The translations under genes and the position numbers were made by a program. 64,000 nucleotides of DNA from Amaurobius ferox. Lineage: Eukaryota; Arthropoda; Arachnida; Araneae; Amaurobiidae. This document shows, piece by piece, positions 46,884-56,754 of this stretch; position 1 is the first letter of the stretch; the number at the start of each line of letters is the position of its first letter. The notes under the pieces were generated by a model. The model was not told where the DNA came from, did no database searches, and worked only from the letters and a program-made list of their open reading frames with translations. The stretch is taken from positions 139,600,813 to 139,664,812 of the forward strand of contig OX578133.1 in NCBI GenBank assembly GCA_951213105.1, written 5' to 3'.

Positions 46884-47279
46884 ACGGTTGTTGTTGCTGA
46901 GACCCAGACCGTCCGACCTACCAGAAAGGTGTAAGGGAACTGTTTGGACGGTCGGGAAGTGCCACCCAATTTAGACCGGAACCCAGTGGGGTAGGCATCC
47001 ACAGGGACCGTACCCTCCTTTCCCTACCACCAGCCTCTCCGAAGGACTTACGGACCCACATGTTTAACGTGATCGTACTCCGCATGTACACGGAGGCAGT
47101 TGTGGCAGCGTGCAAATCCAGCGCGCAAACCACCGGGCTACCGCGCCCGAGATGTTCCAACAGCACGCGGCGTTCCCAGGTGGTCACTCACCCAACCTCA
47201 AGTACTAACCGCGCCCGATGCTGTTTGACTTTGGTGATCTAACGAGAACCGGTGTTTTCAGCACGGTAGAGCCGTTGGC
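46884..47279 (-). mobile_element. Composite 5S-rRNA/tRNA-headed SINE, near full length
   Basis: Read on the minus strand: 47279-47155 is a 5S rRNA-derived head (GCCAACGGCTCTACCGTGCT, GAAAACACCGGTTCTCGT, GATCACCAAAGTCAAACAGC, GGGCGCGGTTAGTACTTG, ACCACCTGGGAACGCCGCGT), with the pol III internal control region recognisable but carrying a small insertion after TACTTG. It is followed by a tRNA-like stretch with an A-box-like GGTAGCCCGGTGG. The unrelated body then runs CGGAGTACGATCACGTTAAA...GGTCCCTGTGGATGC...CCGGTCTAAATTGGGTGGC...GGTCGGACGGTCTGGGTCTC and ends in a (CAA)n-like tail. Flanks GGAAACACGGTTGT (46878-46891) and GGAAACAAGGTTGT (47282-47295) form a 14-bp target-site duplication with one mismatch. 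SINEs of this kind are transcribed by RNA polymerase III and moved by a partner LINE. Confidence 0.9.
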
Positions 47280-47289
47280 TCGGAAACAA

Positions 47290-49960
47290 GGTTGTGAATA
47301 ATTTTAGTCTACTGGGCGTAGCATGATTTCGCTTTATAATTAAACTATATACATTTTTCGAATATTTTTCTGCGTTCACATCGACATAATACATGAAAGT
47401 TAGCACCTACATTTGGTCAAATCACTTCAGTGGTTTTCGATATTACGAAGGATTTGCTGGATCTTCGTTATTACAAATAAATCGTCAAGCCAAACAATAT
47501 GTAGTAGAAAAATTACCGATGAATACATCTGGGTTATGGGGTGACGTAGTGAAATTACAGAGAAAAACTTCTTCGTTAAGCGTCCTCGACATAAAATAGT
47601 CCGAATGTATTTCAAGTTTTGTTACAGATCGTTTAATTACCAGATCAGACTAAAAGCCTATTTTCAGGCCGTTTAAAATCTTTATAAGCAGTTTTAATTT
47701 ATTAGTAATCGATACAATAGAACTATGATTGTCTTAAAGCTCATCGATTTCATTTCTTGGGACGATAAGCCAAAACAAACATATTCTGAAAATCAAAATT
47801 TTGATAGAACAACAAAAGACTCTGTTTTGATGTTGTGATTAGTGTTATTAAAAAGCCAGAAATTTTTAAATACCCGGAAAACAAACTTTTTATTTTCCGG
47901 AAATTTCAGAGGTGTTGGCTTTTTTTTTTTAAATTTACATTTGATTCTTAGTGAAGAGTCTCACTTATAAGAGTAAAATTTTGAAAATGTGTAGTAGTCT
48001 TTTTGAATGGTTAACCTTAAGAAGTGACAAATAAAGTGCAAAACTTGAAAATTTACTAATCCCTACAATTTGAGCTATGCAAAGTTAGTGGGATTTTTAT
48101 GAACATTATGCTTCATACATATAGGAAATGTTTTCTTTTATGCATAAATAATCTGGCTTAAAATTTGCTATGCATTTCAAGCTATCAGATTTTTAAACTG
48201 ATAGCTTGAAGTGTACAGTAAAAACTTAATTTAAGCATTCTTTATTGCAAAAGCTTATATCGAAACCATATTTTCTGTTACAAAATACTTTTCTACTGAC
48301 AAATACATGGCTGCTTAGTAAAATTAGGGCAATACAACTAAGAACCTGATGTAATCACTTGAATTACCAGCCTCATTTAAACATTTAGGACAATTCCAAA
48401 AATACTGGCTAGTTATTTGCTGTCCAGCATTTTATGTAAAATTCTTATATTGAAATCATCATTTCAGAAAATTCTAACAAACTAAACTTGTTGTAAATAT
48501 TTTCCTACTCTTTTATGCATCTAATTTTCCATTGCAATATGCACTGTATGCTTACATTTTGAGGGGAAAATAGTTAATTCGATTTAATTGAAAAGAAGAT
48601 TTTTTTATATGCTTGGGTGCGTTCGAGAAGATTTCTTGTGTAGCTACAAACACAAAAATTATACCAAGGCAAGTGAACCCAATCCACTAACTCAAAGTAT
48701 TTCTTTAACAAGATAACTTGCTTCATCATACAGGGAAACTAGATTAAATATTTGGTTTAGAAATCTATATAGATGTTTTTGATAATGTAATCAGTATCTT
48801 TAATTTTGAAAACAAGTAGTGTTGGATGGTTAAGTGTCTCTCAAAATGTAAAAAGTGTTTTATTGATACCCAATAACTCTGATGAAGTTAATCGCTGGAA
48901 ATAAGTTTTTCTATATAAAAAGTAAATTTTTACACACAGAGTGATTATTAATTTAAACAACAATTCATGGTTAATAACCGTATTTAAAGAAATTTTGTAC
49001 ATTTTAGATATTTTTAATTTAAAAGTATGGTTTACATTTAAAAAGTTACTTAAATGTTTTTAGTTTCCCTATTTTGTGCACGCTTTTAACACGCTGACAT
49101 AGTTTTATAATGTATTTAGTGCAAGGAAAGTTTTTCTTATTCTTCTTACGCGGAAAATGGATTTAATTTAGCACAAAGTGTTTTTCACTTATTGATATTT
49201 AGTTTAATTTTATATTTGACGCGGATAAGAGTTGCGTATTAACATTAACTATTCACTTCATCAGCCCATTATATTTCCGTATTATTGGGAGTTTTGTTTA
49301 GTTAGATCACGTCCAGTCACATTTGATCCAGATGAACGGAATTGTACCGTATTCGTATTAGTTTCATTTATGTCATAATATTATAATTTAATATACTCTA
49401 AATTTATGTTATAATTATCTTTTAAGTGAACGTGACTTTGCGAATAATAAAAAATAAACTGAATCTTAACGTAAAATGTAGCGCGAATATGAGACATAAG
49501 AAAACGTACGTTTCGGAAATAATTGGCTTTCCTTTATTAATGCAACAAAACACGCACTGAAGAATTAATTGGTTGCCCTAATGAAGAAAATTCAATCAAA
49601 GGAAATATAACATTATTTTTATATTTATATCTCATACGCAATTTTCGGTAGTTTGTTAAAATAACCATTTCAAACCAGTTTCTAGTTTAATCTTTGCACA
49701 TTCCAAATTTATAAAACACAAGATTCTGAAAATTAATATAGATCCGAATAATAATGGCATTGATATGGTATAGTATCGATACAATGAGGTGCATTGTTAC
49801 TGTAACAATATATTAATAAAAACGTTTCGTGCCAATATGCCACATGAACTTGCCTTTCACAGTCAAGACGTTTGGAATTAAGACTTTTTTTTAATTTGTA
49901 TTCTTGGATAGATTTCCATATTTTAAAAGTAGATTTCAATGTTGTTTTCTAATGTAGATT
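47290..49960. other. Intergenic, no gene supported
   Basis: A 68-codon plus-strand ORF (47393-47599, starting MKVSTYIWSNHF) is less AT-rich than its flanks but unrecognised and matched by an antisense ORF of similar length. 48172-48210 contains a palindrome-like pair AAGCTATCAGATTTTTAAACTGATAGCTT. Nothing else found. Confidence 0.4.
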
Positions 49961-50000
49961 TCAATTTCTTTTTCTCTGATGTAAATTTCAATTTTTTTAG

Positions 50001-50095
50001 GAAAGCCGGCGAAGGTTCCTATAAAGGATGGAAAACCACCTAGTGGCTCAAAAACTTCATCTACACCCGGACATAGTTTGTACATTGTCATATGA
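50001..50095 (+). CDS. Weak candidate terminal exon
   Basis: Follows a good acceptor with polypyrimidine tract (CAATTTTTTTAG|GAAAG). In one frame it is open for 30 codons, reading KPAKVPIKDGKPPSGSKTSS and ending with TGA at 50093-50095. Lys/Pro/Ser-rich, disordered-looking. It lies just before a long-TIR repeat. No upstream exon identified. Could be chance. Confidence 0.25.
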
Positions 50096-50114
50096 CTGAC
50101 TTCAGTATTTTTAC

Positions 50115-50800
50115 TTTCTCTACATACGTAGTATAATGTGTAGGAAAAGTATTGTAACTGGGTCAAAAATTCGAATTCGAGTTTTCGACCGAAGAGCACT
50201 TTTCAAGCACACCTGAACTCGAATTAAAAGTTCTTGAGGTGATGTCTGCGTGTACGTATGTATGTTACTGTGTGCGTCTATAATATCAGTGTATGTGTGT
50301 GTGCCTGTGAGTCTGTGGACACGATATCTCACCAACAAATAAAGCGTTTCGAAAACAATTCAGCACGATTATTACAATCGTTGAATACTGGAATCCTATT
50401 GATTTTAAACGCTATAGAATGTTCGAATAACCCTTTAATTTTCGAATGAATGCTTGAAATATATCATTAAAAAAATCAGCATTTTTAATACTGATAAATA
50501 ATCATTTCATACATAACTTTTCATTAGAAAACGAATGATATAAACTTTAGAATGCTAGCAAGAACCGTTATCGAGATATTGCCAAATTTTCTAATGAATA
50601 TTTGAAAAAATCTTTGAAAAATCAGGACTTTTAAAACTATTAAATAAATGATCATTACATATGTATTTTTTCATTGCATAACGAATGATATTTTTTTAAT
50701 CAAATGGCCAGGCACTTGACTTAACGAATGATATTAACTTGAGAACGTGTTAAATTAAACTGTCTTCGAGACATTGCACGTTATTCAAATAAATGTATCT
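50115..50800. repeat. Long-TIR Tc1-like repeat arm (left orientation)
   Basis: Starts with the terminal hairpin TACTTTCTCTACATACGTAG...GTAGGAAAAGTATTG, then AAAAATTCGAATTCGAGTTTTC, TGAACTCGAATTAAAAG, GACACGATATCTCACCAACAAAT, ATTGATTTTAAACGCTATAGAATG, CTTTAGAATGCTAGCAAGAACCG and CGAGACATTGCACG. Colinear with 56755-57190. Contains a short SINE insertion at 50693-50721. Confidence 0.8.
50693..50721 (-). mobile_element. 29-bp remnant insertion of the tRNA-derived SINE with perfect 14-bp TSD
   Basis: T-run then AATCAAATGGCCAGGCACTTGACT, matching the 3' end of the minus-strand SINE at 56225-56425. TAACGAATGATATT flanks it at 50679-50692 and 50722-50735. Confidence 0.75.
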
Positions 50801-50829
50801 ACCCAAATGCAGGCAATTCTGACGACATT

Positions 50830-52488
50830 ATCCGACGATTTGAAAAAATAATTTATAATGGCTGACAAAATTGCCAATGTTACGTTTTTGAAGTTCAATC
50901 GGTGGCTTCCAATTCAAAAGAAACTGATGATAAAAGTTTAAATGAGACAATCGCTAGTTTGCAAACTATTTATGAAAGTTGACAGATTAAGCAGATTTCA
51001 AGGACGGGGAAATAGCCGTAATAGATATCCAGATTAACCTGAAAGTCAAGGAAAATTTTGCTGATATCATTTTCGATTTTGTGAACAGACCAAAAAACGC
51101 AATTTCTACCATGCACTTTTTATCAGGGAAACTAAAAAGAACGTTTACGACGATAGACGTGGATGGTTATAGCAGCAGTCGTCTCGTAGTAGTTCGAGAC
51201 AAATCTACTGGTCTTAACTTCCTCATCGACACGGGTTCTGATATACTACGATATACTATACGGTATACTATACGTTCTGATATACTATACGGTTCTACCT
51301 CCAACGTCCGCAGAATGTTTGAAACCAAAGTCATTTCAAAATATCATAACTGCAAATTGAATGCAGATAGCGGCATATGCTTACCCACCAAATTTCCTTA
51401 AATATAAGCTTACGCCGAATTTTTATTTGGACTTTTATGGTCGCTGCTGTCTCCTGCTCGCTTCTATGGTCGTTGATGTTGGTCTTGTCCAATTTCAGGA
51501 GCAAATTTCCTCACACTGTATGACATTCTTGTGGATTTAGAATCCAAAACATTAATTGACAAACCTACGGCGATAACGTCTCGTGTCGAACTTTCTAGGA
51601 AAGTTACGCTAAAATAACTGGCTCTTGATATATGTATAGAATTTAATTCGTTACTTCAAGAATACAGCGAAATATTTTAAGATAGGCTTATACATAGTGT
51701 AACTCATGACACTATACATATGATTGAGACAAAAGGCCCTCCAGTTGCCGCAAAAGCTAGACGCTTAACTGCAGATAAATTGGTAGCAGCTAAAGAAGAA
51801 TTCGAATGTTTGGTCCGTAAGGGGATATGCAGCCCATCTAAAAGTTAGTCCTGTACTCTCCGTCTCCCCATGGTAAAAAAACGTCACAGGTCGTGAAGAT
51901 CCTGCGGGGATTAAAAAGTTTTAACTTCTAAAAGTGTTCCTGATAAATACAGTATTTGCCGAAAACACAACTTCTTTTCTCATCTAATATAGAAAAGTTA
52001 TATTTAGAACGTTGGATCTTAAATATGCTTACAATTAAACTACTATGCATAAAGATGGTATTCACAAGACTTATAATAATGCCATTCGGACTATTCGAGT
52101 CCAACTACATGACATTTGATTTTAGGAATGCTACTCAAACAATGCTTATTGATCAAGCACTTTAAGATTAATTTATTGATCAAGCACTTCAAGGTCTTGA
52201 TTGTAGATTTTCATATATCGACGATATTCTGATCGCATTCAGTCCGACAGATGAACACGTGCAGGAAGTTTTTGACCGTTTAGGCAATATGGCCTACTTG
52301 TTAATTTGCCAAAATGTGCTTTCGCTGCTGATCAAGTAAAGCTTCTTGGATACTACGTGGATCAACATGGCATTACGTTTTTACTCGAAACATTTCAAGT
52401 AATAGGAAATTATCTTCAACCTAGTTCCGTTTGTTCCCTTCGACGTTTTCTCGGTGTCCTGAACCTTTATCGGCATATTTTTGCCTAA
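50830..52488 (+). pseudogene. Ty3/gypsy-type LTR retrotransposon gag-pol remnant
   Basis: A heavily decayed plus-strand pol with many stops and frameshifts. A gag-end zinc-finger relic (YHFRF...KKRNFYHALF) lies at about 51060-51120. The protease motif SSRLVVVRDKST...NFLIDTGSD is at 51165-51245 (catalytic DTG), where a short CTATACGRTA-type sequence stutter follows. The RT domain begins with HMIETKGPPV-like text (about 51710), AKARRLTADKLVAAKEEFE (51755-51815), and PCGD, then VFTRLIIMPFGLFESN (52050-52110), YIDDILIAFS (52215-52245) and LLGYYVD...RRFLGVLNLYR (52330-52480). The order PR-RT and the F-G-L-F-E and Y-I-D-D-I-L motifs identify Ty3/gypsy. RNase H, integrase and LTRs were not found; sequence after 52490 is unrelated. 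No function. Confidence 0.8.
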
Positions 52489-52489
52489 T

Positions 52490-54680
52490 GCAGCTGCAAA
52501 GTAGCTACCTTTACCCTTATTTTTGCATGTGAAAACACTCACCCGGGCACCAAATATGAATTTAAAAATTATGTACTGAAATTGTGACCTTTTTTCATAA
52601 TGTAAAATATTTTTTCACACTGTATATATGCCATTTTACCAATGTGTGTAATAAATTTATAAAAATCATTGGCTATTATATTTCTCTTTTCCGTGTGTTG
52701 CTTCCCTTTTCATTGTAAATTAATGGCAAAAATTATACAAGTATCAGTCATGATTTCATAGACTTTTTAAATAGGAAGAAATAATGTATTTACATATTAT
52801 GAGGTTAGAAAGTGTTACCATAAAAATCTGAAAGGTAATTAAACATTCTCCATGTTTACACTATAGAAAGTCTCTCAGGAAAAATGTAAAATGAAAACAT
52901 AAGAAATGAATAACGAAGAATTTGGGGGAAAATATATTCTTTGCATTGATTTTGTAATTTTTGTGGAAATTTTTCAAATAAAGATAACCTAGCAGTCGAA
53001 TCTAATGAAATAATCTATGTATTTTTCTCTAAGCATATCTTAAGTGGTGCTTGATATCAGATGAGAAACTAAATGATTTAATTTTTAATAGAATATTTTC
53101 ATGAATGTGTATAAAATTATGCAAAGACTTTTAACATTTTAAATATTCCTAATTATAGTGCATTAGAACATCACCTGTAGAATTTTAGTTGTATCTGCAA
53201 CTAAGGACAATTGCCGATGGGATAAATGCGATAAACGTAAGAGAGGGCATAATAAAGGTTGCACAATTTGCATTGAAGTCATTCTAACATTTCTGGCAAA
53301 TAATTTTTTATATACCGTTTGATGACTTTTTAATGCTTTATCAAAATATGAGTATGTTGGATTTCTCTGCCTTTGATTTTCAAAGTTTTGCTGTACTTTG
53401 TATGTTGGAAAAGGAAACCAAAAATCTCAATACGATGAAAACTGCTTTAGAATAAGCTTTTCCCAGTAAATTTCAACAAATAAATGCACCAAATCAATCC
53501 TTAAAACATTTATTTATTTGATTGCTGAAATATTTATTTTATTGAAAAAAAGGAGATGGCTAGTTGAAAGATTGGGCCTCTTCAGAAGAGAGACTCGGAG
53601 CAGCGGTTCACCTGTTTCATGGTAGATCAGGAATATATGACAGTACTATCGCATGGAAAATGTTCAAAGTATTAAAAGAGTGAAAATGACATGTGTATAA
53701 CATCTTTTGTTCTGAAGTAATGCCTTTTCACGTTCTGTCAGAAAGTTTCTATTCAACAGGGTAGCAACGGGAAGACAAATCTGATGAATCAGAGTACTTT
53801 GAGATAATTGGCGGGAACAAATTTCATTTAAATACAATTTTCATACATAAAGAAGTCAAAACTATCATATTATTTTATAGCATTGCTATCTTTCCGTGAG
53901 CTGTTATTGTTTCTTTCCAGAGAAAGATATCTTTCTATTCGAAATTAAATATGTACTAATCATGAAAATTAAAAAAAAAATTATATCCAGTTCAAGATGT
54001 TTACATAATCTATTTAAATATAAAATGTCATGACGATACATGCATTTGTTTTTTAGTTATGCGTCCCCAAACCCTCACAAATCGCATGCATACACACACA
54101 AACAGGTTTTTCAAAAGTATTCAAAACGTGTTCATGCGGTTTTAAAATATGTATTTTTGTAAAACTCTTGAATAAGAAATGATTTTATTCAAGATGGTAT
54201 TCTCATATTACGAAAGTTTGTTAGAAGTTTTTAATCCCTATATTTTGCATCAGTTGTGACATATTGTTGAAAGCATTGACCACAACTCAAACCTTTGCAC
54301 TTCCATGCTTCGTGTTAATGTAAAGCTTGACGCTTCGAAAATCCCCACCGGTTTTCAAAAGAACTACTCCCTTTCTGGGAAGAAAATAAAATAAGAAGAA
54401 CTGGACTACTTTGAACTTCAAACGCAATCTCCACCGCTATGAGAAAGAATTTCCTCGGTTTCAAAGTGGATGACCCTTTTAAACTCTGCGGTTTCAAGGC
54501 AGCAGTAGCATCCTGTCTAGTAGTCAGATTCCAAATACTTCAAAAAAGTCTCATCTAACATTACTAAACGAAAAGCATTGTCACCGTAAAAGAGTTTTAT
54601 TTCATGAGAAAAAATAATAAGAAAACTCGTTATTTCTTAAAGGCCAAGATATAAAAATTTCTGTTCACACGCTGAAGATG
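52490..54680. other. Intergenic, no gene seen
   Basis: AT-rich with short ORFs only. No repeat recognised. Confidence 0.4.
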
Positions 54681-54683
54681 GGT

Positions 54684-55105
54684 AGAATCTAAACAGAACT
54701 CAAAATTAATAGGCCGAAATAAAACATAATTTAAAGTTCACGGGTAATTTAAAGTTCATTAAAATATAAATAAAAGTTAACATGATAAACCAAAACTGAA
54801 TTCAAAGTGAACAGGTTAAACTAAAACAGAACTCAAAATTAATAGGCTGAGATAAAACATAATTTAAAGTTCACGGGTAATTTAAAGTTCACGGATAATT
54901 TAAAGTTCATTAAAATATAAATCCAAGTTAACATGATAAACCAAAACTGAACAGATTAAACTAAAACAGAAATCAAAGTTAATAGGATTAAGCAAAACAG
55001 AATTCAAAGTTAACTGGTTGAACCAAAACAGAATTCAAAGCTGATAAGATAAATCAAAATAAAATTCAAAGTTGGCAGTTTGGACTGAAACTGAATTTAA
55101 ATTTA
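54684..55105. repeat. Minisatellite of ~30-bp units with higher-order pattern
   Basis: Core A(A/C)TAAAACAGAA(C/T)TCAAA(A/G)TTAA(C/T)AGG recurs many times (for example about 54693, 54799, 54830, 54960, 54990, 55022, 55055), interspersed with AATTTAAAGTTCACGGGT modules (about 54730, 54855, 54880, 54895). A ~130-140-bp higher-order block (TAATAGGC...GAxATAAAACATAATTTAAA...CATGATAAACCAAAACTGAA) appears twice. Confidence 0.8.
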
Positions 55106-55184
55106 GGTAAACGTTGAAATAATAGTTCATCTGTAACTACAAAATGCTTGTTTGAAGCATATACGTTTACACGTTGTACAGAAC

Positions 55185-55258
55185 TCGTCCCAACTGAGAT
55201 TCGAACCACGGATCTGAGACAGGTTAGCCAACCTCTATCCATTGATCTAATTATCTTT
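55185..55258 (-). ncRNA. tRNA-like sequence 1 (pseudogene or SINE head)
   Basis: On the minus strand TTAGATCAATGGATAGAGGTT resembles a pol III A box and GTGGTTCGAATCTCA contains a good B box (GGTTCGAATC), with tRNA-like spacing. The acceptor and T-arm pairing is poor, so I do not assign an isotype. A second such sequence lies 330 bp away in the same orientation. Confidence 0.5.
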
Positions 55259-55516
55259 CTTCAAGTGAACCCTACTTTTTCTACCAGATATCAGATCGAA
55301 GTGAAACTTAATTCCTGCACAACCTCCTTATTTCCCTGTTTTCTTAATACAGGACAGCATCATGATCGTCGTTACTTTCGTGGATTGAAAATCACCACCA
55401 TACACCGCAGGATCCTGGAAAAAATCAAAAGTTGGTATCTTAAAACTTTAGTGATTCACTTCACTATATCTAACCTGAGGGGTTCAGTTGTTCGCGCATC
55501 ATTGTAAAAAACTCAG

Positions 55517-55595
55517 GTCCAAGTTGGGATTCGAACCACATATCTCCGCCTGGCTAGTTAACGCTCTATCCATTCAGTTGCCGGGATGATAATCT
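55517..55595 (-). ncRNA. tRNA-like sequence 2 (pseudogene or SINE head)
   Basis: On the minus strand AACTGAATGGATAGAGCG resembles an A box and GTGGTTCGAATCCCA a B box. It is followed by a TTTTTT run (55506-55511 region on the plus strand as A's), a possible pol III terminator. Stems are imperfect; no isotype assigned. Confidence 0.5.
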
Positions 55596-55599
55596 TTCC

Positions 55600-56220
55600 T
55601 TCTATGTTTAAAGAAGACCCAATAGGGTGCTTTGGATTATTTCATAAGAATCTCTTTTTTTTACTGCGGTTGAATTATTACGGCTAAACCACACTCCACT
55701 ATTTGATGCGGTTGCAATTTATAATGAACTATAGTTATGCCATGGGAAATTTCTTTGCAGGGGAAGTAATCATTTGTTGATGATGTGGCTTTAAATGACT
55801 TAACATATTTTAATAAGATTGAGCACGATAATCGTTAATAAATATATAATTATTGATATATTCGACACAGCTGGTGATTTAAAATATGTGCAAATTTTAG
55901 TAGTATTCTAAATGATATTGTTCTTCACATTTCTTCTTTTAAATTATTAAATTCCCCTAAAAAGAAATATAAGAATTTCTGTTCTCACTATGCAAAATTA
56001 TCTGCACAGGTAGATCAAAAAATAAAACATACTGGCCCAAGCTGTAATCAAAATTACAATTAAAAAAAAAAAAGTTTTGTGGTTCAACATACACCAAATT
56101 GAAGATGCTGAAACGGTAGAAGATTCATCAGTACTAGCTTTATATTGTTTCGATAATCGATTAAACACAGTATAAAATATATGAGTTTGAAAAATTTTTG
56201 ACAAATTTTTTTTTTTTTTT
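55600..56220. other. Intergenic, no gene seen
   Basis: AT-rich; poly-T tract at 56208-56222 belongs to the adjacent SINE tail. Confidence 0.4.
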
Positions 56221-56425
56221 TTCAAATGGCCAGGCACTTTGACCTTCGTCATTCGCCTTTATTACAGCGGCCAGAGTGTGAACCATTTAGCCGTCCATTG
56301 ACGTTGCCCCAGGCGCACCAGAGGGGGCGGATCTCATTGCGCCCACAACACAAACATCCATGCCTTACGTGGGGCTCGAACCCACAACGTGGCGGTCGAG
56401 CGATTCCTACGGAAACGCTTTTTTT
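56208..56425 (-). mobile_element. tRNA-derived SINE
   Basis: Minus strand: a tRNA-like head with B box GGGTTCGAGCCCC (plus about 56374), a body including GGCGCAATGAGATCCGCCCC, GTCAATGGACGGCTAAATGG and CTCTGGCCGCTG, the 3' end AAAGTGCCTGGCCATTTG, then an A tail (plus T run 56208-56222). The A-box half of the head is not recognisable, so the copy is 5' truncated or the head has diverged. Same family as 15067-15190 and 50693-50721. ORFs on either strand here are SINE-derived. Confidence 0.8.
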
Positions 56426-56754
56426 TTTACAAAATAAAACCGATGATTTAAAATTAAAAATATCAATAATTCCCTTAATCTTATATCCCACGGCCATAAT
56501 AAGACTCAATAAAGATATAATACCATTCATTTCTAAAATGTATTACTTTCGTCAGTCACACAGAGTTTACTACATCTGTTAAATCTGCAGGTAGAGAGCT
56601 TCTAACTTTTTCTTTGAAATAAATTATTGATTGTAAACAAATGAAATTGGATCATTTAATTGCCCTCTTTTGGTTTCCTATAATTTTTACACTGCATTTT
56701 TATTTACACGAATATAGGAAAGTTTATACGTAACAGTGAAAATGAACATTTCTA

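Noticed and set aside
46808..47242. ORFs of 60-89 codons at 46808-47242
   Set aside because: All lie in the 5S-derived SINE; the similar 34165-34359 ORF comes from another SINE copy.
47393..47599. 68-codon ORF starting MKVSTYIWSNHF
   Set aside because: Complete and less AT-rich than its flanks, but no family, splice or promoter signal, and a comparable antisense ORF exists.
55185..55595. Functional tRNA genes
   Set aside because: A and B boxes are recognisable, but acceptor and T stems pair poorly and no clear anticodon loop can be set.
56226..56582. 118-codon plus ORF and its 93-codon antisense partner
   Set aside because: Both read through a tRNA-derived SINE.
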